From Methylotenera_A sp040387095 (lineage in GTDB: Bacteria; Pseudomonadota; Gammaproteobacteria; Burkholderiales; Methylophilaceae): 13,606 bases of DNA. The notes under the pieces are model-generated. The model ran no database searches, was not told the origin of the DNA, and was given only the letters and a program-made list of their open reading frames with translations. The stretch is taken from NCBI GenBank assembly GCA_040387095.1, contig JAZKEJ010000080.1:1-13606 (forward strand), written 5' to 3'. The position numbers and the translations under genes are program-made. Shown here in pieces: positions 1-5,684 of the stretch (within the stretch, counting starts at the first letter, position 1; each line of letters starts with the position of its first letter).

Positions 1-106
1 TAAGTTGTGAAGTTTCAGAATCTGCCGGCAACAAGTGTGGCTCGGCAGGTTGAAATGTGTCGATTGTATGTTTATGGATGCCGTTTTTGCTTGCAGATTT
101 TGGCAT
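1..106 (-). CDS. spoT: N-terminus of probable SpoT/Rel (p)ppGpp synthetase-hydrolase (partial)
   Basis: An open frame starts with ATG at 106 on the minus strand and runs off the left edge (35 codons: MPKSASKNGI..., ...DSETSQL). No catalytic motif is reached, so the assignment rests on context: gmk-rpoZ-spoT is the standard proteobacterial order, and this frame begins 27 bases after the rpoZ stop on the same strand. Full-length SpoT/Rel makes and hydrolyses the stringent alarmone (p)ppGpp. The visible residues are hydrophilic and low in complexity, which would make them an N-terminal extension ahead of the HD hydrolase domain. The spacer before it holds a near-perfect 20-bp palindrome that could act on its expression. 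The ribosome binding site is weak. Another gene at this position is possible, since no family-specific residue is visible. Confidence 0.55.
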   Translation of the reverse strand, partial: MPKSASKNGIHKHTIDTFQPAEPHLLPADSETSQL

Positions 107-117
107 TATTATGCATG

Positions 118-137
118 TTAAGTATTTGAATACTTAA
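118..137. promoter_or_regulatory. 20-bp palindrome in the rpoZ-spoT junction
   Basis: TTAAGTATT at 118-126 and AATACTTAA at 129-137 are exact inverted repeats around a 2-base centre. The element overlaps the rpoZ stop codon (134-136) and lies 12 bases ahead of the putative spoT start. There is no T-run, so it is not an intrinsic terminator. It could be an operator or an mRNA hairpin near the spoT translation start. The half-site AGTATT recurs in a second palindrome in the kinase promoter region (2874-2885). Confidence 0.5.
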
Positions 138-346
138 GGATGTGTACGGTTTAAAATTTCTATCCCCACTTTGCCTGCTGCAATTTCACGCAGAGCCAAC
201 ACGGTTGGTTTATCTTTTTGACCTGAACTGTGTACAAATGGGTCTGAACCATTAGCTAATTGACGTGCGCGGTATGCGGCAACCAACGTTAGTTGAAAGC
301 GGTTTGGGATTTTTTCTAAACAATCATCTACTGTAATACGGGCCAT
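134..346 (-). CDS. rpoZ: DNA-directed RNA polymerase omega subunit
   Basis: A 70-residue protein with the typical omega opening MARITVDDCLEKIPNRFQL and the conserved AAYRARQL and KPTVLALREIAAGKV segments. Omega binds the beta' subunit, helps assemble RNA polymerase, and in proteobacteria forms part of a ppGpp binding site, which fits its position next to spoT. The length suits betaproteobacteria, where omega is shorter than the roughly 90 residues of E. coli. The start is supported by an AAGGA Shine-Dalgarno sequence just upstream of ATG at 346. A 107-base AT-rich spacer with tandem repeats separates it from gmk, leaving room for its own promoter. Confidence 0.96.
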   Translation of the reverse strand: MARITVDDCLEKIPNRFQLTLVAAYRARQLANGSDPFVHSSGQKDKPTVLALREIAAGKVGIEILNRTHP

Positions 347-411
347 TTTAAATCCTTTATAAATATGTGCAGTTTTAAAACCTAACTGCTAAATTGAGTT
401 AACTTTTTTAG

Positions 412-443
412 TTAATTGTTTTACTTATTAATTGCTTTACTTA
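412..443. repeat. Two tandem 16-bp direct repeats between gmk and rpoZ
   Basis: TTAATTGTTTTACTTA (412-427) is followed immediately by TTAATTGCTTTACTTA (428-443), identical except for one base. A third partial copy, TTAATTGCT, lies at 459-467 inside the end of gmk. A short A/T-only inverted repeat (TTAACT 399-404, AGTTAA 410-415) adjoins them on the rpoZ side. The spacing is not phased to 10.5 bp, so slippage duplication is as likely as a regulatory array. No function is claimed. Confidence 0.7.
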
Positions 444-453
444 GTTTAAGTAT

Positions 454-1089
454 CTAGGTTAATTGCTCAAGCAGCGCAGCATAACGCTGTAATTGTGATT
501 GTGTTTCTAGTCTGCAAGTGCGGATAATCGCCATCAAGTCTTGTAGCGCAACATCGAAGTTATCATTGATTGTAACATAATCAAACTCGACCACATGGCT
601 CATTTCTTCGCGCGCGGCGGCAACACGTTTATTGATCACCTCAATGCTGTCTTGGTTACGATTATTCAAGCGTTGTTCCAGCGTTTCGACTGATGGCGGC
701 AAAATAAAGATGCCGATACTATCTGGATAAATCGCCCGCACTTGTGCCGCGCCCTGCCAGTCAATCTCTAAAATTACATCATAACCAGCCTGCAAAGCAT
801 TATCTACCCCAGCTTGCGAAGTACCGTATTTTGCGCCATGAACATCGGCACTTTCTAAGAAACCACCTTCATTTAATATATTCAAAAATTGTGTTTCATC
901 GACAAAATGATAATGCACACCGTTTTCTTCACCCAGGCGTGGCGCACGCGTTGTGTGCGAAACAGATAATTTGATCTGCGCATCGTGCATCAACACCGAT
1001 TTGACCAAACTGGTTTTACCGGCGCCAGAAGCCGCTGTCACAATAAAAAGATTACCGCGAACCTGATTTAATACCATGCTTAATGTCAT
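454..1089 (-). CDS. gmk: Guanylate kinase
   Basis: Phosphorylates GMP to GDP with ATP, an essential cytosolic step of guanine nucleotide supply. The 211-residue protein shows the Walker A loop SGAGKTS at about 21-27, the GMP-binding stretch SVSHTTRAPRLGEENGVHYHFV, and the conserved LEIDWQGAAQVR (the family's DxQGA motif). The P-loop reads AASGAGK rather than the common GPSGxGK, a small variation. Two nearby ATGs (1089 and 1077) are both plausible, because each follows a TTAA(A)GC copy and neither has a strong Shine-Dalgarno sequence; 1089 is given. The start lies only 3 bases after the stop codon of a decayed peptidase gene, so its translation initiation region derives from that remnant. yicC upstream has its own terminator, so gmk probably needs a promoter within 1090-1800. 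Confidence 0.96.
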   Translation of the reverse strand: MTLSMVLNQVRGNLFIVTAASGAGKTSLVKSVLMHDAQIKLSVSHTTRAPRLGEENGVHYHFVDETQFLNILNEGGFLESADVHGAKYGTSQAGVDNALQAGYDVILEIDWQGAAQVRAIYPDSIGIFILPPSVETLEQRLNNRNQDSIEVINKRVAAAREEMSHVVEFDYVTINDNFDVALQDLMAIIRTCRLETQSQLQRYAALLEQLT

Positions 1090-1092
1090 GCT

Positions 1093-1379
1093 TTAACACC
1101 AATCTGGGCTTGATAGCGCCGAAAAAACTTCTTTCAATCCAGTGCGCCAGCCTTGCCTCACTTTAAAATAATACGGGTCTGCTTCTGCAATCCGCATGCA
1201 GGCTATCAATACGATAAACAATAAACATTACCGCATCCATAATGTCTGTATTGCGCAACGCGGCCTATAATCGGCTTGCCGTATTTGGTTTCGCCAATCT
1301 GGAAATAATGCCTTTCATTGCAAGTTTCGATAAAATTTCCCGCCGAATACACGTTAAACCAACGCAATTTGTCATGATA
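1093..1379 (-). pseudogene. Decayed Anbu (proteasome-type beta subunit) peptidase, C-terminal part
   Basis: Minus-strand translation shows three pieces in different frames that line up, in order, with the C-terminal third of Anbu, the ancestral-beta-subunit proteasome-like peptidase. The first is RWFNVYSAGNFIETCNERHY continuing into FQIGETKYGKPIIGRVAQY (about 1363-1248). The second is FIVYRIDSL (about 1228-1202). The third is ADPYYFKVRQGWRTGLKEVF continuing to SALSSPDWC and a TAA stop at 1093-1095. Between the first and second pieces about 25-30 residues expected from the family are missing, and at least two frame changes and an in-frame TAG near 1401-1403 break the gene. The N-terminal half, including the catalytic Thr/Ser region, is not found. 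Anbu normally forms helical or ring assemblies and is often found with transglutaminase-like, alpha-E and ATP-grasp genes; none are in this window. Family assignment is from memory of conserved motifs. Confidence 0.78.
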
Positions 1380-1479
1380 ATGATGAAAAGTCAGAATTTT
1401 CTAAAAACAAATCATACCATTTTGAATAATGGCGCAAGACAGAATAAATGAATTTTTGCCAGTTATGTTACAAGATTAA

Positions 1480-1796
1480 CTACATAAAACCGGCAGCTTC
1501 GGTTAGTTTTGCCACATTCTCTTGTGTAAAAAATCCATCAAAACTGCAGCAGCGTTGTACATATTCGATAATTAAAAATGAGTGTTCTGAGGCATTCGAG
1601 AATATCTGTTTGACATTGTTCTTTGGAACCAATGACATCGAGCAAAAAACCTTTGCCATTTTCGGCAATGACACCCACCACAAACTCTGCTTCTTTTTGA
1701 CTTTTACTTACTAACTAATGAAGTGAAGTATTTTTTGCCAATTTTGATACGCAATATAAATATGGCGCGCACCCTTTTCACCTGGACTGGTTGCAT
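1480..1796 (-). pseudogene. Possible decayed small gene, family unknown
   Basis: About 105 codons can be stitched together from three minus-strand frames. The first starts at ATG 1796 and reads MQPVQVKRVRAIFILRIKIG. The second is KEAEFVVGVIAENGKGFLLD continuing to VIGSKEQCQ (about 1696-1610). The third is EHSFLIIEYVQRCCSFDGFF continuing to TQENVAKLTEAAGFM and stop TAG at 1480-1482. Each piece looks protein-like and the breaks fall where frames switch, which suggests a gene disrupted by two frameshifts, but no piece is recognised. It lies upstream of the Anbu remnant in the same direction, separated by about 100 bases (1380-1479) in which nothing is recognised. It may equally be chance open reading in AT-rich DNA. 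Confidence 0.3.
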
Positions 1797-1802
1797 TTTA
1801 TC

Positions 1803-1834
1803 AAAAAACGAATAATGCTATGTCTGCATTATTC
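1803..1834 (-). terminator. Intrinsic terminator of yicC
   Basis: On the minus strand GAATAATGC (1834-1826) pairs with GCATTATTC (1818-1810), a perfect 9-bp stem with a 7-base loop, followed directly by GTTTTTTG. The stem begins inside the end of yicC: the TAA stop (1831-1829) is part of the 5' arm. The stem is A/T rich, but its perfect pairing and the T-run make a rho-independent terminator likely. It would uncouple yicC from gmk. Confidence 0.75.
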
Positions 1835-2695
1835 AATATTCTGAATTTGCTCGCGCATTTGTTCGATTAATACTTTAAGTTCCATAGAGATTTTACTGGT
1901 TTCTACTGCCACCGATTTCGAACCCAGCGTATTTGCTTCACGATTCATTTCTTGCATCAGAAAATCCAGGCGTTTACCAACTGCTCCACCTGCCTGCAAA
2001 ATACGCTTCACTTCCGAAATATGCGAAGTCAATCTTGAAAGCTCTTCATCAACATCAATGCGTTGCGCATACAGCACCATTTCTTGCCGAATACGATCAT
2101 CATCATGACTGTTGGTAGCCTCTTGCAACTTAACCGTTAATTTTGTCTGATACTGTGCAATTAAATTAGGCATCATAGGTTTTACTTTCACCACATACTG
2201 CTCAACCTGCTGCAATCTATCCAAAATGATCATTTTCAGTTTTGCGCCTTCGCGCTCACGCGCCTCGATTAAATTTTGCAGAACTTGGTCTAATGTCTGC
2301 TTAAAATCTGCCTCTAATACATCGTTATCCATTACATCTGCCATTAACACACCTGGCATGCGCAAAATGTCCAGCATGTTCACCGGCTGAGTATGTGGAA
2401 AATACTGTGCTGCCGTTTTGGCACTTTCTGCAATTTGCTGCAAAACAGTATGATTAAGCTGCGGCGAATTATCTGCGCCAGCTTCGCGCATCATGTTCAT
2501 GCGAATGTCCACTTTACCACGGCCTAATTTGGCCTGCACCAGCTCACGTGCCGTGGCTTCAAACTGGCGTAAATTATCGTCCAATTTTAATTGCAGCTCT
2601 AAATAACGATGATTCACGGAACGGCACTCCATCAATAAAACACCGTTTTTAGTGTTGCTTTCAAGTGAAGCGTATCCTGTCATGCTAAGTATCAT
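1829..2695 (-). CDS. yicC: YicC-family endoribonuclease
   Basis: A 288-residue cytosolic protein with both family ends intact: the N-terminal MILSMTGYAS and MECRSVNHRYLELQLKL, and the C-terminal KRLDFLMQEMNREANTLGSK followed by LKVLIEQMREQIQNIE. E. coli YicC and relatives (YloC) are metal-dependent endoribonucleases, and E. coli YicC is implicated in small-RNA decay. The start at 2695 is chosen because family members begin M(I)xSMT; ATG at 2683 would remove four residues. The ribosome binding site is weak (AAGAG). It is transcribed divergently from the Ser/Thr kinase gene across a 211-base spacer, and ends in a terminator overlapping its stop codon. Confidence 0.94.
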   Translation of the reverse strand: MILSMTGYASLESNTKNGVLLMECRSVNHRYLELQLKLDDNLRQFEATARELVQAKLGRGKVDIRMNMMREAGADNSPQLNHTVLQQIAESAKTAAQYFPHTQPVNMLDILRMPGVLMADVMDNDVLEADFKQTLDQVLQNLIEAREREGAKLKMIILDRLQQVEQYVVKVKPMMPNLIAQYQTKLTVKLQEATNSHDDDRIRQEMVLYAQRIDVDEELSRLTSHISEVKRILQAGGAVGKRLDFLMQEMNREANTLGSKSVAVETSKISMELKVLIEQMREQIQNIE

Positions 2696-2762
2696 ATATG
2701 CTCTTAGTGTAGTATTTAATGTAATGTCTTAAAGTAATTTATAATAATTGTAGCAAACTACC

Positions 2763-2784
2763 ATGATTTAATTATGATTTAATG
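2763..2784. repeat. 11-bp tandem direct repeats in the yicC/kinase spacer
   Basis: ATGATTTAATT (2763-2773) is followed immediately by ATGATTTAATG (2774-2784), matching at 10 of 11 positions. A related ATGATTAAA occurs at 2842-2850. An 11-bp period is about one helical turn, so both copies would face the same side of the DNA. They could be protein-binding sites for control of yicC or the kinase; simple AT-rich slippage is the alternative. Confidence 0.5.
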
Positions 2785-2823
2785 AAAATTGTGTGAGAGA
2801 ATCACTATATTCTGTATTATAGA

Positions 2824-2843
2824 ATGCACAATGATAAGTGCAT
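2824..2843. promoter_or_regulatory. 20-bp inverted repeat, candidate operator
   Basis: ATGCAC (2824-2829) and GTGCAT (2838-2843) are exact inverted repeats around an 8-base centre. An adjoining inverted repeat, ATTCT/AGAAT (2809-2813, 2821-2825), overlaps its left arm. The shape suits a dimeric helix-turn-helix regulator. It lies in the middle of the divergent spacer and could serve either gene. Confidence 0.35.
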
Positions 2844-2871
2844 GATTAAATACATTTAGGTTAAATGAATC

Positions 2872-2900
2872 TTAGTATTAATACTTTAGTAATTTATAAT
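2872..2900 (+). promoter_or_regulatory. Putative promoter of the kinase gene with embedded palindrome
   Basis: A perfect -10 box TATAAT lies at 2895-2900, preceded by a weak -35 candidate TTAGTA (2872-2877) with a 17-base spacer. A perfect 12-bp palindrome AGTATTAATACT (2874-2885) overlaps the -35 and spacer, where a repressor could block polymerase. The expected transcription start, about 7 bases after the -10, falls at the A of the kinase ATG (2907), so the transcript may be leaderless. Confidence 0.45.
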
Positions 2901-2906
2901 TATTAG

Positions 2907-3848
2907 ATGGCCACACTCAAAAACCAATCTCTGCCTGTTGGCTATATTCTTCAAGACTATATTATCACCCGAGTCTTAAGCACTGGTGGTTTTAGTTTTG
3001 TGTATCTTGCGCAAGATATGAACAAGAATATTGTGGCGATTAAGGAATATATGCCCACCGGCTTAGCCCTGCGTGAAGACGGTGCAACCGTTCTTTTGGG
3101 CAGTGACGATGATGCCGCCACTTTTAAACATGGCCTGAAATGTTTTTTTGAGGAAGGCTTAGCACTAGCCAGAATCGACCATAAAAATATCGTACGCGTG
3201 CTTAATTTCTTTAGAGAAAACAATACCGTTTATATGGTGATGCAATATGAACGCGGTAAATCGTTACAAGATTTTATCCTGTCGCAAACCGAACCGGTTA
3301 ATGAAAGATTTGTACGACGTGTATTTGGTGAGCTTTTAAATGGTCTGCGTGAAGTACACACACAAAAGTTACTGCATTTAGACATTAAACCTGCCAATAT
3401 TTACATTCGACTAGATGGCTCGCCTGTACTGCTGGATTTTGGCTCTGCGCGCCAAACGCTGACACAAACACAGTCTAAATTATCACCGAGCTATACGCCT
3501 GGTTTTGCGCCCCCAGAACAGTATTTCGAGCGTAAACAATTAGGCCCGTGGAGCGATATTTACAGCGTTGGTGCAAGCATGTATTCTTGTTTAGCTAGAT
3601 CTGCGCCAATGGCTGCTAATCAGCGTGCAAAAAAAGATTTTTTGGCCCCAGCGACAAAAGTGGGCAAAGGTATTTATACACAAGAATTATTGCAAATTAT
3701 TGATAATTGTTTAAAACTAAACTATCTGGAACGGCCGCAAAGCGTATTTTCGCTGCAAAAAACCTTATTTGAAAATGTGCCGCCATTGGTGATTCCAAAA
3801 CCCAGTTTAGCTAGAAAAATTAAAGATGCTTTGAATAAGCCGCTTTAA
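2907..3848 (+). CDS. Ser/Thr protein kinase (Hanks type)
   Basis: A 313-residue eukaryotic-like kinase filling almost the whole protein. Visible motifs in order: glycine-rich loop STGGFSFVYLA (25-35), ATP-anchoring lysine in VAIKEY (K46), a helix-C glutamate (E82 or E83), catalytic loop HLDIKPAN (157-164, base D159), metal-binding DFG (177-179), APPEQY (201-206) in place of APE, and DIYSVGASMY. The catalytic loop has HLD instead of HRD, so it is a non-RD kinase that may not depend on activation-loop phosphorylation. There is no transmembrane segment or sensor domain, so it is predicted to be cytosolic; substrates are unknown. The start is fixed by TAG at 2904-2906 directly before the ATG, and no Shine-Dalgarno sequence is present. 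A PP2C phosphatase follows 42 bases later and is the obvious antagonist. Confidence 0.93.
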   Translation: MATLKNQSLPVGYILQDYIITRVLSTGGFSFVYLAQDMNKNIVAIKEYMPTGLALREDGATVLLGSDDDAATFKHGLKCFFEEGLALARIDHKNIVRVLNFFRENNTVYMVMQYERGKSLQDFILSQTEPVNERFVRRVFGELLNGLREVHTQKLLHLDIKPANIYIRLDGSPVLLDFGSARQTLTQTQSKLSPSYTPGFAPPEQYFERKQLGPWSDIYSVGASMYSCLARSAPMAANQRAKKDFLAPATKVGKGIYTQELLQIIDNCLKLNYLERPQSVFSLQKTLFENVPPLVIPKPSLARKIKDALNKPL

Positions 3849-3890
3849 ACTAGATAAACTTAAAAATAGACAAAATAAAATAAGCCCGAG

Positions 3891-4820
3891 ATGAAATTTT
3901 CTATTTATCAAAATAGTCGCCAAGGTCCTAGAAATTATAATCAAGACCGCTTGGCTTACTCTTACAGCAAAGATGCTTTGTTACTGGTATTGGCTGACGG
4001 AATGGGTGGGCATCGCAATGGCGAAGTGGCCGCGCATTTGGCGGTTAAAACCTTAACCGATGCTTTTCAGCGTTTAGCTGTACCTTTTTTAAGCAGCCCT
4101 GCTAAATTTCTAATCGATCATATCCAGCAAGTTCACGATATGATTGATAACGTCACGCAGCGAGATGAATTGATCGAATCGCCACGTACCACTATCGTAG
4201 CCGCCATTATCCAGCGTGGGTTTTTATATTGCGCACATGTCGGTGATTCTCGTTTGTACCATTTTCGCGATGGTCATTTGCTATTTCGCACCGAAGACCA
4301 TTCTGTGGTGCAATCGCTATACAAAAAAGGCATGATCACCAAAGAGGAAATGGCAACGCATCCCTACAAAAACAAAATCTACAATTGTTTGGGGGGCGAA
4401 ACGCCGCCGCAAATTGATTTGTCGGATCGTTTTGAGCTGATAGAAGGTGATACCATTTTGTTATGCACAGATGGCGTCTGGGGCGTTTTGACTGATGTAC
4501 AGATTAAAGAAATCATTCAGCAAAATATTGTGATTGAAGATGCCACCAACAAGTTACTGAATAGTGCAGAATTTGCCAGCGATGAGCGCGGCGACAATAT
4601 GAGTGCTATCGGTTTGCAGTGGGGCGACAGGCAACAAAGCAGTGACGCGGTTTCTACCCAGCTTATGCCTTTAGGTGAAACCACCACCATCATGAACACC
4701 ATTCAGCAGCATAATACTGGCAGCATCAATCTGAATGATCTTTCAGATGACGATATTGAAGACACCATTGCAGAAATTCAAAACGCTTTAAATAAAACCC
4801 AGCAAAAACCAAAAATCTAG
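3891..4820 (+). CDS. PP2C-type Ser/Thr protein phosphatase
   Basis: A 309-residue metal-dependent phosphatase of the PPM/PP2C (Stp1-like) family, predicted to reverse phosphorylation by the adjacent kinase. Motifs: RNYNQDR (14-20), LADGMGGHRNGEVA (34-47) with metal ligand D36, RTT (99-101), HVGDSRLY (116-123), EDHSVV (135-140), LLCTDGVWG (190-198) and GDNMSA (234-239, metal ligand D235). The catalytic domain ends near residue 245. A polar tail of about 60 residues follows, rich in Ser/Thr (including GETTTIMNT) and ending with an acidic helix-like segment. It could be a docking or phosphorylation region, though this is only inference. No membrane segment is seen. No good Shine-Dalgarno sequence precedes the ATG, so coupling to the kinase transcript is likely. 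Confidence 0.93.
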   Translation: MKFSIYQNSRQGPRNYNQDRLAYSYSKDALLLVLADGMGGHRNGEVAAHLAVKTLTDAFQRLAVPFLSSPAKFLIDHIQQVHDMIDNVTQRDELIESPRTTIVAAIIQRGFLYCAHVGDSRLYHFRDGHLLFRTEDHSVVQSLYKKGMITKEEMATHPYKNKIYNCLGGETPPQIDLSDRFELIEGDTILLCTDGVWGVLTDVQIKEIIQQNIVIEDATNKLLNSAEFASDERGDNMSAIGLQWGDRQQSSDAVSTQLMPLGETTTIMNTIQQHNTGSINLNDLSDDDIEDTIAEIQNALNKTQQKPKI

Positions 4821-4832
4821 CTTAATTTTATA

Positions 4833-4857
4833 GTGAAGTCCTGACAACAGACTTCAT
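4833..4857 (+). terminator. Hairpin after the phosphatase gene, possible weak terminator
   Basis: TGAAGTC (4834-4840) and GACTTCA (4850-4856) form a perfect 7-bp stem with a 9-base loop, extendable by a G-U pair, 13 bases after the phosphatase stop. There is no T-run directly after it (a short TTTT occurs at 4869-4872), so it is not a classic intrinsic terminator. It may be a weak terminator or a 3'-end stabiliser between the signalling pair and rph. Confidence 0.4.
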
Positions 4858-4897
4858 CGCTTATCAAGTTTTAAGCGCATCACAATATCGCATGGCT

Positions 4898-4903
4898 TAT
4901 AAT
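4898..4903 (+). promoter_or_regulatory. Candidate -10 box of rph
   Basis: A perfect TATAAT lies 39 bases before the preferred rph start (4943), downstream of the hairpin that ends the phosphatase gene. No convincing -35 is present at normal spacing. If used, the transcript would start near 4910, excluding the upstream in-frame ATG at 4892 as the rph start. Confidence 0.4.
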
Positions 4904-4942
4904 GTGCTTTTTATTTACAGCACAACTTTCAAAGCGATTATC

Positions 4943-5671
4943 ATGCAATTAATAACACGCACCAGCCAGCGCGCCACCAACCAACTTCGCACTGTAGAAA
5001 TCACCCGCCACTACACAAAACATGCCGAAGGTTCTGTGTTAATCAAATTTGGCGATACGCATGTGCTTTGTACCGCCAGCGTAGAAGAAAAAGTGCCTGG
5101 CTTTCTTAAAGGTAAAAATCAAGGCTGGGTCACCGCAGAATATGGCATGCTGCCACGCTCAACCGGCAGCCGTATGGATAGAGAAGCGGCAAAAGGCAAA
5201 CAATCTGGCCGTACACAAGAAATTCAACGTTTGATTGGCAGAAGTTTACGCGCGATTATCGATCTTGAAAAACTAGGCGAACGCAGCGTACATATTGATT
5301 GTGATGTGATTCAAGCCGATGGCGGCACACGCACCGCCAGCATTACTGGCGCTTATGTCGCACTGCACGATGCTATTTCTACATTACTGGCTAGTGGAAA
5401 AATCACTGAAAATCCGCTTAAGCAAGCCGTTGCCGCGATTTCAGTTGGTGTTTACAAAGGCACGCCGGTTTTAGATTTGGACTATATTGAAGACTCTGAT
5501 TGCGACACAGACATGAATATAGTGATGACAGAAGATGGCGGATTTGTAGAAATACAAGGCACTGCAGAAGGCGAACCGTTTGATAGAGCCGCCATGACTC
5601 AAATGCTGGATTTAAGCGCGCACGGTATTATGCAATTATTCAAACTGCAAAAATCCGCACTGGCGCAATGA
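4943..5671 (+). CDS. rph: Ribonuclease PH
   Basis: Phosphate-dependent 3'-to-5' exoribonuclease that trims tRNA precursor 3' ends, acting as a hexamer in the cytosol. The 242-residue protein shows the family's HAEGSVLIKFGDTHVLCTAS (28-46), GWVTAEYGMLPRST (61-74), EAAKGKQSGRTQEIQRLIGR (81-100), the phosphate-binding region VIQADGGTRTASITGAY (122-138) and the acidic catalytic cluster DLDYIEDSDCDTDMN (178-192). The start at 4943 (MQLITRTSQR) is preferred over the in-frame ATG at 4892, because the 17 extra residues are not family-like and a -10 box sits inside them. rdgB follows 13 bases after the stop, so the two are probably co-transcribed. Confidence 0.96.
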   Translation: MQLITRTSQRATNQLRTVEITRHYTKHAEGSVLIKFGDTHVLCTASVEEKVPGFLKGKNQGWVTAEYGMLPRSTGSRMDREAAKGKQSGRTQEIQRLIGRSLRAIIDLEKLGERSVHIDCDVIQADGGTRTASITGAYVALHDAISTLLASGKITENPLKQAVAAISVGVYKGTPVLDLDYIEDSDCDTDMNIVMTEDGGFVEIQGTAEGEPFDRAAMTQMLDLSAHGIMQLFKLQKSALAQ

Positions 5672-5684
5672 TTTAAATACAATC

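Noticed and set aside
399..415. A/T-only hairpin TTAACT/AGTTAA as a gmk terminator
   Set aside because: The 6-bp stem has only one G/C pair per arm and no T-run on the 3' side in the transcribed direction; too weak to call.
412..443. Tandem repeats as a CRISPR-like array
   Set aside because: Copies are directly adjacent without spacers and only two full units exist.
1242..1451. Plus-strand 69-codon open frame
   Set aside because: It is antisense to the Anbu remnant, whose minus-strand translation has clear family motifs; the plus-strand peptide resembles nothing and has no ribosome binding site.
1448..1714. Plus-strand 88-codon open frame
   Set aside because: It lies opposite the second decayed region, has no Shine-Dalgarno sequence, and its composition is not protein-like enough to prefer over the minus-strand remnant.
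4892..4942. Seventeen-residue N-terminal extension of RNase PH
   Set aside because: Not family-like, no ribosome binding site, and it contains a perfect -10 box; the ATG at 4943 fits the family length.
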